Shown here: positions 1 through 5,900 of the stretch, in pieces
Layout of the letters: the number at the start of each line of letters is the position of its first letter
Numbering within the stretch: the stretch's first letter is position 1
Source of the DNA: Syntrophorhabdaceae bacterium
GTDB taxonomy: Bacteria > Desulfobacterota > Syntrophorhabdia > Syntrophorhabdales > Syntrophorhabdaceae
Reading direction: 5' to 3'
Assembly: GCA_026415015.1 (NCBI GenBank)
Contig: JAOAHW010000049.1
Coordinates: forward strand, 1-7,617
Length of the DNA: 7,617 bases
Program-made: the position numbers and the translations under genes
The notes under the pieces: generated by a model
The model's input: only the letters and a program-made list of their open reading frames with translations
What the model was told of the DNA's origin: nothing
Databases searched by the model: none

Positions 1-2
1 TC

Positions 3-62
3 CCCATAAATGGGGATAGTTACAGGATAAGGGGTAAGATGAAGAGGGGTAGACAATTATGA
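3..62 (+). CDS. istB: IstB-like ATPase, C-terminal end only
   Basis: Nineteen codons are open from the window edge to TGA at 60-62. They read INGDSYRIR followed by a basic tail (GKMKRGRQL). IstB helper ATPases of IS21 elements commonly end in a beta-strand motif of the type (R/N)G(D/E)SYR(L/F)(R/K), after the long AAA+ domain, which would lie upstream of this window. In the IS21 system IstB binds DNA and ATP and directs the IstA transposase to its target. The identification rests on a short motif plus the terminal repeats that follow; 19 residues cannot settle the family. Whether the full gene is intact is not visible. Confidence 0.45.
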   Translation, partial: PINGDSYRIRGKMKRGRQL

Positions 63-145
63 TTAAACAGCCGTCGTATGCGTTTAGATGGAAAAATGTA
101 ATAGAGGATTACCAGTGGCTATTATATGATAACTACCCAAGTAAG

Positions 146-181
146 GGGGTCAAATTTATTTGCATAAAAGGGGTCAAATTT
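146..181 (+). repeat. Two 12-bp direct repeats inside the IS21-type end
   Basis: GGGGTCAAATTT occurs exactly at 146-157 and again at 170-181, a period of 24 bp. Multiple short repeats near the tips are typical of IS21-family ends, where they are thought to be transposase binding sites. The outer copy lies 14 bp from the presumed element end at 195. Confidence 0.65.
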
Positions 182-248
182 GTTGACTATTAACATAGAG
201 ACCTTTTAGACATAGACAAGCTCGTTTTTTTCTGGTACCCGAGTAGAT

Positions 249-1008
249 TGGAAGTCAAGGAAGGGTAAAGACGGTAAATACAGCAAACTGATCCAAATCG
301 CACTGCAGTTAAGGTTTGCCCATAATGCACAAGACACACGAGGATAATATTAGCAATATAAAGATATTTCAGGATTTATTAGTAGAAAACAGGCTGATTG
401 GTTAAGATTGAACAGAAAACTAAAGATTAAATATCTCAGCATAATAGATCATGAAGAAATACTCCACTCCAGCCTGATAATCAGGTTAAGCTAAGAAATA
501 CTAAAGTCTATATAAAGAGTTTTGACTTTGAAAATGGCAGGCTTATAGCAGTATACAATCCAAAAATAGAGGTGTCAAAAAGGATGGAGGCCATGAAATG
601 CCTGATAAATATGACCCTAAAGAAGCAAGGTATATGGGATATTCTATGATATATCACACAACAGGGTTAAAAGAAGAGGAGGTAGTAAAATCATATTATG
701 AAAAAGATATAGTTGAAAAGGCGTTCAAAGAAATGAAAAGTTCGATAAATTTACATCCCATAAGAAAATATTTACTCAGTCATGTCAAGACACACATAAA
801 GATATACTACTTAGCATATGCAATACTCTCTTATATACAATATAGGTTAAAGGAAAAAGATATCTCTGCTGTTAATGCTTTAGAGAAACTGCAGCCTGTT
901 TATAAAGTAGAATTGAAATCAATCAAAGAAAGGTTCCATTGGAGCAAAACCGTCACCTTAACAAAAGAACAAAAAACCATTCTGAACTTACTTGATTTTA
1001 GTGTATAA
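249..1008 (+). pseudogene. Decayed DDE transposase, IS4/IS1634-like
   Basis: The C-terminal 136 codons (598-1008) are still open and read like the end of an IS4/IS1634-type transposase. They contain a YMGYSMIYHTTGL strand, then EEEVVKSYYEKDIVEKAFKEMKS with the probable catalytic Glu and the following Lys, then a hydrophobic stretch (YYLAYAILSYIQYRL). Upstream the same protein continues only by changing frame. Frame 3 from 249 reads WKSRKGKDGKYSKLIQIALQ. Frame 1 from 346 reads NISNIKIFQDLLVENRL. Frame 3 again from about 390 reads QADWLRLNRKLKIKYLS. Frame 2 from about 476 to 595 reads VYIKSFDFENGRLIAVYNPK and so on. The jump at 344-346 is a clean one-base insertion (GGA, extra T, AAT). With at least four shifts no functional enzyme can be made. 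The ATG at 598 is an internal codon, not a real start. The N-terminal part, including the first catalytic Asp, is not recognised; the IS21-like element may have displaced it. Confidence 0.78.
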
Positions 1009-1079
1009 AATTGAGGGGAAAGTTATTGATTCAACATAAAAATCAGCGGCGACCATAAGACGTCTTCTTGATTTGCGGT

Positions 1080-1865
1080 TTATACGTTTCTGCCATCTGG
1101 CCACCTGTGTTTTAGATATGATGGATCCTTTTCGGCAAGCAAATATAGATATTTCCCGAACAACAGGTCTAGTGACATGACATGACGTAGTATTTCTTTG
1201 TTCCTCTCTCGCTGTACGGGATCCTTCTCTTTATTAAAGGCACGATGGGTTATCAAATAGATCAATAGAGAGAGAGGAAAGAAAAGCATAGCTTTATTGC
1301 TGTATTCTCCGGAAGAGGCACTGATAATACGGAAACCATTTCTATGCAAGTGTGCACGAAGCTGATAGTATGATCGGAGGTTCCACCGCCTTTCACCAAA
1401 GACACCCTGATGTAACTCATCGTATGGCCTTCCACTGAAGCGAAAGAAACCGGTGAGGCAAAGACTGATCCTGGATTGGAGATTGAGGAGATTTGGTGTT
1501 CCAATCAGTAACTTTCCTTTATCGCTCAAAATGCGATAGCTCTCACGAATGAAATGTAGATCATCTTCAAGATACTCGATGGTGTTGGTGCAGGAGATAA
1601 GATCAAAAGATTTGTCCTTGAAGGGGAGACCATGATTGAGATTGGCCTTTACCCAAGGAAATTCACGAATGGCATTCTCTGGCATATTAATATCGACAGC
1701 AATAGGTGTGAAGCCGTTTTCGAGAAGCTTTTTCGATATATTCCCTTCGCGCGCTCCAGCTTCGAGTAATCTGCCGCCTCCTGACGCACGTTTGAATAAA
1801 TCTATAATATAGTCGTGTTTATGTTGAAGATTAAAGACTTTTACCCAAAGACCGCTCTTTTTCAT
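1080..1865 (-). CDS. Class I SAM-dependent methyltransferase (Methyltransf_11-like)
   Basis: The 261-residue protein has a Rossmann methyltransferase core. Motif I is LLEAGAREG (33-41). The acidic residue after strand 2 is Asp58 in AVDIN. SFDLISCTNTIEYLEDD (86-102) is the usual motif II/post-I region with the helix of the 'H/EYLxD' type, and GKLLIGTPN follows at 117-125. These features indicate transfer of a methyl group from S-adenosylmethionine; the substrate is unknown. The TPNLLNLQSRISLCLTGFF segment (123-141) resembles methyltransferases found in surface-polysaccharide clusters, but no glycan genes are present here. A hydrophobic stretch at 194-206 may pack against a membrane or be core. 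The start is supported by AAGGAGA (1875-1881) 9 bases before ATG. The gene stands alone between a transposase relic and about 600 bp of non-coding DNA, which suggests acquired DNA. Cytoplasmic, no signal peptide. Confidence 0.8.
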   Translation of the reverse strand: MKKSGLWVKVFNLQHKHDYIIDLFKRASGGGRLLEAGAREGNISKKLLENGFTPIAVDINMPENAIREFPWVKANLNHGLPFKDKSFDLISCTNTIEYLEDDLHFIRESYRILSDKGKLLIGTPNLLNLQSRISLCLTGFFRFSGRPYDELHQGVFGERRWNLRSYYQLRAHLHRNGFRIISASSGEYSNKAMLFFPLSLLIYLITHRAFNKEKDPVQRERNKEILRHVMSLDLLFGKYLYLLAEKDPSYLKHRWPDGRNV

Positions 1866-2466
1866 CTATGTAATTCTCCTTAATTTCACAAGAAAGATCC
1901 TTAAGCAAGACCGTACTATCAAAAGTGTGGAGTTTCAAATTATTTTTTCTTTTCGTATAACAATCAATATTAGTATTTTCGTTATATAAAAAAATATTCA
2001 TATTTAAATATTAGATGTCAATTAATAAACTTAATTTTTCATCATTAAGGTTAAAAGTGAATTGATTTTGATAGATTTAAAAGTTATATCAATGTCCATG
2101 GTATATAACCACCTATAGGCAAAAAGGGCCAAACTAATTTCATATCTGTATGGCCAGATTAATTTCCCACTTGTTTACCATGAAGATGTAGACATAAAAC
2201 ACTAAACCCATCATCTCTATAGGGTCAATGGAGAACAGGGCAAAATTAAAATTGACAAGACAACATTTTTCAGATTTAAATAAATAAATCGAAAAGGAAG
2301 GTATTAATCAACGATATATATATTTCATTTTTTGAGCCCCAATAGTTATCAAGAATTTTTCAAGTATTTGAGAGATAAGACTGATTCAAGGTAAATTCAA
2401 AAGCGATATAGGAAGATAAATTAGAAAATAATGAACCTATAATTTAATATTAGTTAGATTAATCAA
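1866..2466. other. About 600 bp AT-rich intergenic region, no gene recognised
   Basis: Apart from the methyltransferase ribosome-binding site at its left edge, this stretch has frequent stops in all frames and no coding pattern I recognise. It is strongly A/T-rich, with runs such as those around 1940-2000, and holds one pair of imperfect repeats (2127-2166). The promoter for the methyltransferase must lie here if the gene is expressed, but the many TATA-like strings in such DNA make a specific call unsafe. The region probably represents decayed mobile DNA. It lies immediately beyond the 3' end of the tRNA-Leu gene. Confidence 0.6.
2127..2166 (+). repeat. Pair of imperfect 15-bp direct repeats, 25-bp period
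   Basis: GGCCAAACTAATTTC at 2127-2141 and GGCCAGATTAATTTC at 2152-2166 agree at 13 of 15 positions. The period of 25 bp is close to the 24 bp of the repeats in the IS21-type end at 146-181, and the A-rich lead-in followed by GGG(C/T)CAAA is similar. A relic of a second IS21-family end is one explanation, with TTTACCA at 2174-2180 as a possible tip. No istA or istB remnant was recognised beside it. Confidence 0.4.
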
Positions 2467-2551
2467 TGCCGGAGGCGGGGCTTGAACCCGCACAGTGCCA
2501 AGCACCACCGGATTTTGAGTCCGGCGCGTCTGCCAGTTCCACCACTCCGGC
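2467..2551 (-). tRNA. tRNA-Leu (anticodon CAA)
   Basis: Read on the minus strand, the 85-nt gene folds as a class II tRNA. The acceptor stem GCCGGAG pairs with CTCCGGC, followed by discriminator A. The D-arm contains TGGCAGAC. The anticodon stem CCGGA/TCCGG encloses the loop CTCAAAA, giving anticodon CAA for UUG leucine codons. A long variable arm (GGTGC TTG GCACT) is typical of tRNA-Leu, and the T-arm has GCGGG TTCAAGC CCCGC. The 3' CCA is not encoded, so it would be added after transcription. The tRNA lies 38 bp after the stop codon of the TIM-barrel gene in the same orientation. Its 3' end faces the eroded, mobile-element-rich part of the window, the side on which tRNA-targeting integrases usually insert. 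Confidence 0.96.
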
Positions 2552-2561
2552 GAAGGTTTAA

Positions 2562-2593
2562 ATTATATTACGATTTTTAAAAATTTATTTCAA
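2562..2593 (-). promoter_or_regulatory. Possible promoter of tRNA-Leu
   Basis: On the minus strand a perfect TATAAT (2562-2567) lies 10 bases before the mature tRNA start, at a distance suitable for a start site near 2555. The best -35-like string, TTGAAA (2588-2593), is 20 bp away, which is longer than the usual 16-18 bp and overlaps the stop codon of the upstream gene. The -10 box is good, the -35 assignment weak; read-through from the TIM-barrel gene is also possible. Confidence 0.4.
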
Positions 2594-3414
2594 GAATACT
2601 CTAATTCTTTTATCTTATTCAATACCAGATCCATGCCGTGCTCCTCAGGGTCCTGGGTCTCTATGATAACCTTTTCGTTGTATCCGTTTTTGTTAAGGAA
2701 ATCTAAAATCTTCTTTACATCCATATGACCTGTTAAAAAAGAGTGGTCATCTCTTATACCAGAGTTATTGTGTAGGTGAATGTGTATTATATTATTCAAT
2801 CCCACATCTTTTATGTCCTCAATGATGGAGTCTTCAGGGTGTTTATCTCCCTTTGAATACTTGGCAATGTATGCATGTCCGATGTCTAAGGCTATACCGA
2901 GTTCAGGGATCTCATCCTGTAATGATTTAAAATCATCCATACTATAGAAAAAGAAAAAGGGCATATGGACATTTTCAAGGCCAATCTTGATACCGCTTTG
3001 TCTTGCTTTATCTATAATCTCCTTTAGATCCTCAATAAAATTTTCTCTCGTCTTTTTTTCTATATCTTCTGCCTTGCCTTTTACAAAGGTATAACATGGA
3101 TGGACTACCACTGGGCTACAACCTATAGCCTCTGCAGCATTCAATGCCTTCAATATCCTGTCTTTTGAAAATCTTCTCATATCCTCAAAATAGCTCCCAA
3201 AATTAATCTCAAGAAAGGGTGCGTGCATTGACAATTCAATTCCATCTTTTTTTATCTCTTTAAGGTATGAAAAGAATGCTTTATCCATCTCTAAAGAATG
3301 GGGTATCTCATAGGAGATCTCTACGGCTTTGAATCCACTGGAGATGATGTCTTTTACAATCTCCTGTATGTTTTTCTTCACAAGAAAATAGGTAGATAAT
3401 CCAAATTTCATCAT
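2590..3414 (-). CDS. Sugar phosphate isomerase/epimerase-like TIM-barrel protein (AP endonuclease 2 fold)
   Basis: The protein shows the metal-binding pattern of the xylose-isomerase-like/AP endonuclease family 2 barrel (PF01261 type). Numbered from the start chosen here, it has SMHAPF (His64), VVVHP (His105), IGLENV (Glu147), ALDIGHA (Asp177, His180), IHIHLHNN (His213/His215), RDDHSF (Asp223, His224) and VIIET near the C-terminus (Glu252). Together these form a divalent-metal site on successive strands, so a soluble cytoplasmic isomerase, epimerase or endonuclease IV-like enzyme is expected; the substrate cannot be told. The open frame extends to a GTG at 3435, but that codon lacks a spaced ribosome site. 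CAGGGT (3421-3426) lies 6 bases before the ATG at 3414, the middle of three consecutive ATG codons, so I chose that one; 3417 or 3411 are nearly as good. The protein is about 274 residues, normal for the family. It lies downstream of adk in the same direction, 150 bp apart. Confidence 0.82.
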   Translation of the reverse strand: MMKFGLSTYFLVKKNIQEIVKDIISSGFKAVEISYEIPHSLEMDKAFFSYLKEIKKDGIELSMHAPFLEINFGSYFEDMRRFSKDRILKALNAAEAIGCSPVVVHPCYTFVKGKAEDIEKKTRENFIEDLKEIIDKARQSGIKIGLENVHMPFFFFYSMDDFKSLQDEIPELGIALDIGHAYIAKYSKGDKHPEDSIIEDIKDVGLNNIIHIHLHNNSGIRDDHSFLTGHMDVKKILDFLNKNGYNEKVIIETQDPEEHGMDLVLNKIKELEYS

Positions 3415-3513
3415 CATTTTACCCTGATAAGACACCTGAAAAATCTGTAAAGGTTTTGAGATCCAAACCGCTTATGCGGCAAGGATATGCCACAGAGTAA
3501 GAGTCGCATTGTC

Positions 3514-3555
3514 TTGCTATCAGCAGCCATTTTTTACACTGACTGCTGATAGCAA
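3514..3555. repeat. 13-bp perfect inverted repeat (hairpin) after adk
   Basis: TTGCTATCAGCAG (3514-3526) and CTGCTGATAGCAA (3543-3555) are exact reverse complements separated by 16 bases, starting only 9 bp past the adk stop codon. In an adk transcript this would form a strong stem. No run of T follows on the minus strand (GACAATG instead), so it is not a classic intrinsic terminator. A Rho-dependent or 3'-stabilising hairpin, or a REP-like palindrome, would fit. A smaller hairpin, CCGC-TTAT-GCGG, is at 3468-3479. Confidence 0.7.
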
Positions 3556-3564
3556 AATTGAAAC

Positions 3565-4209
3565 TTACTTTATTGATTCTTTTATCTGGGCCACAATCTC
3601 ATCGCTGCTTAGAGAACTTATGGTCTTTATAAGCCCCTCTTTGGTATAGAAGTCTATAAGGGGTGCTGTCTTCTCATTATATGTCTCAAGTCTCTTGGTT
3701 ATTGCCTCTACAGTCTCGTCTGCACGCTGGATAACCGGTGAACCACATTTCAGGCACTTTCCATCTGGTGAAGGTGGCTTGCTCTTTACATTGTATATCT
3801 CCTGACAATCAGGATTTGAGCATGTCCTTCTCGTTGTGAGCCTGTCAAGGATAACATCCTTGGGGACATCAAGGTTGATCACCTTATCGAGTTTTAGATT
3901 GAGCTTGGCAAGGAGCTTTTTCAATGCCTCTGCCTGTGGGATTGTCCTGGGGAATCCATCGAGTATAAAACCTTTTTCGCAGTCAGGTTCTTTTAGCCTT
4001 GCCTCCATAATTTCCATAATAAGCTCATCAGGGACGAGCTCCCCTCTCTCCATATAACCCTGTGCCTTTTTCCCGAGTTCTGTCTGGGCTTTAACTGCTC
4101 CCCTCAGGATATCACCAGTAGATATCTGGACTGAACCATCATAATCAGTCAATAGCTTTGCCACCGTGCCCTTACCAGCACCAGGTGCACCTAAAAGAAC
4201 GATTCTCAT
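3565..4209 (-). CDS. adk: Adenylate kinase (zinc-type, long form)
   Basis: The enzyme converts ATP + AMP to 2 ADP in the cytoplasm and sets the adenylate balance. The 214-residue length matches long-form bacterial adenylate kinase. It shows the P-loop GAPGAGKGT (7-15), the AMP-site segment ISTGDILR (29-36), the AMP-binding DGFPRT (84-89), LDRLTTRR (121-128) opening the LID, and KRLETYNEKTAPLIDFY (172-188). The LID carries four cysteines (130, 135, 152, 155), so a structural zinc is expected. The first pair is spaced C-x4-C rather than the common C-x2-C, a small insertion in the knuckle. The start is fixed by AGGAGGT (4216-4222), 6 bases before ATG. Unlike in many bacteria, the gene is not beside secY, map or infA in this window; it is divergent from the HAD gene and followed by a TIM-barrel gene. 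Confidence 0.97.
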   Translation of the reverse strand: MRIVLLGAPGAGKGTVAKLLTDYDGSVQISTGDILRGAVKAQTELGKKAQGYMERGELVPDELIMEIMEARLKEPDCEKGFILDGFPRTIPQAEALKKLLAKLNLKLDKVINLDVPKDVILDRLTTRRTCSNPDCQEIYNVKSKPPSPDGKCLKCGSPVIQRADETVEAITKRLETYNEKTAPLIDFYTKEGLIKTISSLSSDEIVAQIKESIK

Positions 4210-4380
4210 CTTTCAACCTCCTGAAATTACTTTTTATTTTTTAATGTACAAAAAAGGCTTCTTAAACCATTAGATGTGAGAGTTTAACAGATAACGGACA
4301 AAAAATCATTTGAAAAATGCATTGAAAGACTTTGGAGAGGCTGAACCCTTTTGAAAATTATTCCTGAATCAGAAGAGGTG

Positions 4381-4389
4381 TGCTATAAT
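4381..4389 (+). promoter_or_regulatory. Extended -10 promoter of the HAD/Cys8 gene pair
   Basis: TGCTATAAT is a consensus extended -10 element. It predicts a start near 4396, only about 14 bases before the ATG at 4410, with the ribosome site TGGAGA (4398-4403) inside that short leader. The region 17 bp upstream (TTCCTG, 4361-4366) is a poor -35, as is often acceptable with an extended -10. Confidence 0.65.
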
Positions 4390-4409
4390 AACAACCCTGG
4401 AGATAAGAT

Positions 4410-5075
4410 ATGAGAAACCATAGAAAGATTATATCCTTTGACCTCGATGGAACCCTTGTAAGCGCCCAATACGGTGATATGGTATGGAATCACGGTATAC
4501 CAGAGGAATATGCAAAAAAATACTCTATAGGATTTAAGGAGGCCCAGGAGGCTGTCATAAAAGAGTATAGAACCCTTGGTGATGGTGACCTCCTCTGGTA
4601 TGATATAGGTTACTGGCTAAAGAGATTCGGTCTTTCTGTATCATCAGATGAGCTTTTAAAAAGGTATGAGGATTATATTGTCACTGCTTTTGATGCAAAA
4701 GAGGTTTTAAGTAGGCTTGCCACACGATATACCCTTATTGTGGCCTCTAATGCAGCAAGGATCTTTGTAGAGAAGGAGCTGGAACATACAGGGCTTACAC
4801 CATATTTTGACCGAATTATATCTGCCACCTCTGATTATAAGATGGTAAAAAAGGGTGAGGATTTCTACATGAGATTATGTCAAGAGATGGGTGCGAAAGC
4901 AAGCGATTTTATCCATATAGGCGACCACCCCATCTTTGACTACAGGGCGCCTTCATCCATTGGTATTGAGGCATATCTCTTTAAAAGCCCTGACCCTACA
5001 TTCAGTATATATCACACTGAAGAAATAGATGAGAAAGTCATATCATGCCTTGGGGAGCTTGAGGTGTTGCTGTGA
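4410..5075 (+). CDS. HAD-superfamily hydrolase (phosphatase-like)
   Basis: The 221-residue protein has all four HAD motifs. Motif I is ISFDLDGTL, with nucleophile Asp11 and acid Asp13. Motif II is IVASNA, with Ser113. The motif III lysine is in MVKKGEDFY (Lys147 or 148). Motif IV is IHIGDHPIFDYRAP, with Asp172 and Asp177. The helical segment between motifs I and II (about 20-95) is a C1-type cap, placing it with subfamily I phosphatases, dehalogenases and related enzymes. The expected reaction is Mg-dependent hydrolysis of a small phosphorylated metabolite, substrate unknown. The motif III region lacks the usual Lys-Pro. The start has TGGAGA 6 bases upstream and a good extended -10 promoter. 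The last codons overlap the next gene by 4 bp (GTGA), so the two are probably translated together. No signal or membrane segment is seen. Confidence 0.85.
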   Translation: MRNHRKIISFDLDGTLVSAQYGDMVWNHGIPEEYAKKYSIGFKEAQEAVIKEYRTLGDGDLLWYDIGYWLKRFGLSVSSDELLKRYEDYIVTAFDAKEVLSRLATRYTLIVASNAARIFVEKELEHTGLTPYFDRIISATSDYKMVKKGEDFYMRLCQEMGAKASDFIHIGDHPIFDYRAPSSIGIEAYLFKSPDPTFSIYHTEEIDEKVISCLGELEVLL

Positions 5076-5362
5076 AGATATGTGGCACATGCAAATCAAT
5101 AATTGATATGGATGAGATAACATTCAGGTCAGAGTGCCCATCGTGCAGATCAGACCTCCATATATGCTTAAACTGTATGTTTTATGACCCTGGGAAGTCC
5201 AATTCATGCAGGGAGACACGGGCAGACCATGTGAGGGAGAAAGACAGGGCAAATTACTGTGAATATTTTAGATTCAATGAAAAAGATGAGAAAAAGTCAG
5301 GTAAGGAAGAGGCAGAGAGGCTCTGGAGAGAGATCTTTAAAAAAGATAAAAAAGGCTCTTAA
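5072..5362 (+). CDS. Small eight-cysteine, probably zinc-binding protein of unknown function
   Basis: The 96-residue protein has cysteines at 4, 7, 22, 25, 32, 35, 46 and 63. Three CxxC pairs (CGTC, CPSC, CLNC) are followed by single cysteines in NSCRE and NYCEYF, enough for two zinc sites. The block HICLNCMFYDPGKSNSCRE (30-48) with EKDRANYCEYF (56-66) looks like a conserved family of uncharacterised bacterial proteins, which I recall mainly from Deltaproteobacteria. From about residue 68 the chain is a highly charged Lys/Glu helix ending in LWREIFKKDKKGS. The GTG start is supported by GAGGTG (5061-5066), 5 bases upstream inside the HAD gene, and by the GTGA overlap with its stop. Co-translation suggests a functional link to the HAD enzyme, perhaps as a partner or in metal or RNA binding; that is inference only. 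Confidence 0.75.
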   Translation: MKICGTCKSIIDMDEITFRSECPSCRSDLHICLNCMFYDPGKSNSCRETRADHVREKDRANYCEYFRFNEKDEKKSGKEEAERLWREIFKKDKKGS

Positions 5363-5394
5363 TGGTTGTTTAGATGGCATAAAGTAAGTTTTAC

Positions 5395-5421
5395 TTGACT
5401 TAACCACTGGAAATGTATTAG
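5395..5421 (+). promoter_or_regulatory. Possible promoter of the rplM-rpsI-argC run
   Basis: TTGACT (5395-5400) is a near-consensus -35. TATTAG (5416-5421), 15 bp further on, is a fair -10, with TG just upstream of it. This would start transcription near 5428, about 24 bases before the rplM ATG. The short spacer lowers confidence. The 89-bp gap after the Cys8 gene is the only space in this run where a promoter fits. Confidence 0.4.
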
Positions 5422-5451
5422 TTTAAACAAATTTTTAGAGGGTGTAAGACT

Positions 5452-5883
5452 ATGAACAATACATACTTTGCAAAATCAGAAGAGGTTAAGAAGAACTGGT
5501 ATATGGTAAATGCTGAGGGTCAAGTCTTGGGAAGGCTCGCAGCAAAGATAGCTGTGATATTGAGGGGAAAGGATAAGCCTGTTTTTACCCCCCATGTTGA
5601 TACAGGGGATTTTGTAGTTGTTGTCAATGCTGAAAAGGTAAAACTCACAGGAAAGAAACTCTCTCAAAAGAACTATGCAAGGCATAGCGGATATCCTGGT
5701 GGCTTGAGGGTCTTTAATGCCAAGACCATGCTCGAGAGAAAACCTGAGGATGTTATCAGGCTTGCTGTAAAAGGTATGCTACCAAAAAACATCCTTGGCA
5801 GGAAATTAATCAAAAAACTAAAAGTTTACAGAGGGGCAGAACACCCCCATAAGGCACAGATGCCAAAAGAAATTAATCTATAA
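5452..5883 (+). CDS. rplM: 50S ribosomal protein L13
   Basis: L13 is an early-assembly protein of the large ribosomal subunit that binds 23S rRNA. At 143 residues it is full length. It shows WYMVNAEGQVLGRLAAKIA (16-34), LRGKDKP, the FVVVVNAEKVKLTGKK strand (54-69), SGYPGGL (79-85) and the family signature LAVKGMLPKN...LGR...LKVYRGAEHPHKAQ (104-136). The ribosome site AGAGGG (5437-5442) lies 9 bases before ATG. Its stop is 17 bp before the rpsI start. In E. coli L13 is known to repress its own rplM-rpsI mRNA; whether the short leader here allows this is not visible. Confidence 0.98.
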   Translation: MNNTYFAKSEEVKKNWYMVNAEGQVLGRLAAKIAVILRGKDKPVFTPHVDTGDFVVVVNAEKVKLTGKKLSQKNYARHSGYPGGLRVFNAKTMLERKPEDVIRLAVKGMLPKNILGRKLIKKLKVYRGAEHPHKAQMPKEINL

Positions 5884-5887
5884 AATT

Positions 5888-5895
5888 AAGGAGGT
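5888..5895 (+). promoter_or_regulatory. Strong Shine-Dalgarno fixing the TTG start of rpsI
   Basis: AAGGAGGT is a full match to the anti-Shine-Dalgarno end of 16S rRNA and lies 5 bases before a TTG codon. It identifies the non-ATG start and probably compensates for the weak initiation codon. The next in-frame ATG is far inside the conserved S9 core. Confidence 0.9.
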
Positions 5896-5900
5896 AAGAG

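Larger units (their letters stand above)
1..195 (+). mobile_element. Right end of an IS21-family insertion sequence (partial)
   Basis: Three signs are seen together. An open frame at the window edge ends like IstB (3-62). About 85 bases later there are two copies of GGGGTCAAATTT (146-157 and 170-181), 24 bp apart. The second copy runs into GTTGACTATTAACA, which ends at 195. IS21-family elements are known to carry istA-istB, to end in CA-3', and to have repeated blocks inside their terminal inverted repeats, so all three agree. The left end and istA lie outside the window, so neither the inverted repeat nor the target duplication can be confirmed. The boundary at 195 is inferred from the CA end and from the change to transposase-relic sequence shortly after it. 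Confidence 0.5.

Noticed and set aside
2..15. CCCCATAAATGGGG palindrome at the window edge
   Set aside because: Five-base arms lie within the IstB-like coding tail, with no T-run and no other context; too short to call functional.
59..193. 44-codon frame whose ATG overlaps the IstB-like stop (ATGA)
   Set aside because: It runs through both terminal repeats of the IS21-type end and ends 2 bp before the presumed element tip; no family is recognised, so it is most likely chance.
1262..1504. 80-codon frame overlapping the methyltransferase
   Set aside because: It lies inside the methyltransferase coding sequence in another frame of the same strand; the composition looks like a shadow and it has no ribosome site or family.
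2228..2287. Short frame MENRAKLKLTRQHF in the AT-rich gap
   Set aside because: Only 19 codons with no ribosome site and no similarity recognised; chance in such DNA.
1866..2466. CRISPR array, retron ncRNA or toxin-antitoxin hidden in the gap
   Set aside because: There are no regularly spaced repeats beyond one imperfect pair, no reverse transcriptase or cas gene nearby, and no paired small frames with ribosome sites.
3433..3435. GTG as the start of the TIM-barrel gene
   Set aside because: There is no properly spaced ribosome site; the ATG cluster at 3409-3417 has CAGGGT at suitable distance and gives the usual M-K-F-G-L N-terminus.
3836..4057. Ser-rich plus-strand frame opposite adk
   Set aside because: Antisense shadow of a clear adenylate kinase gene.
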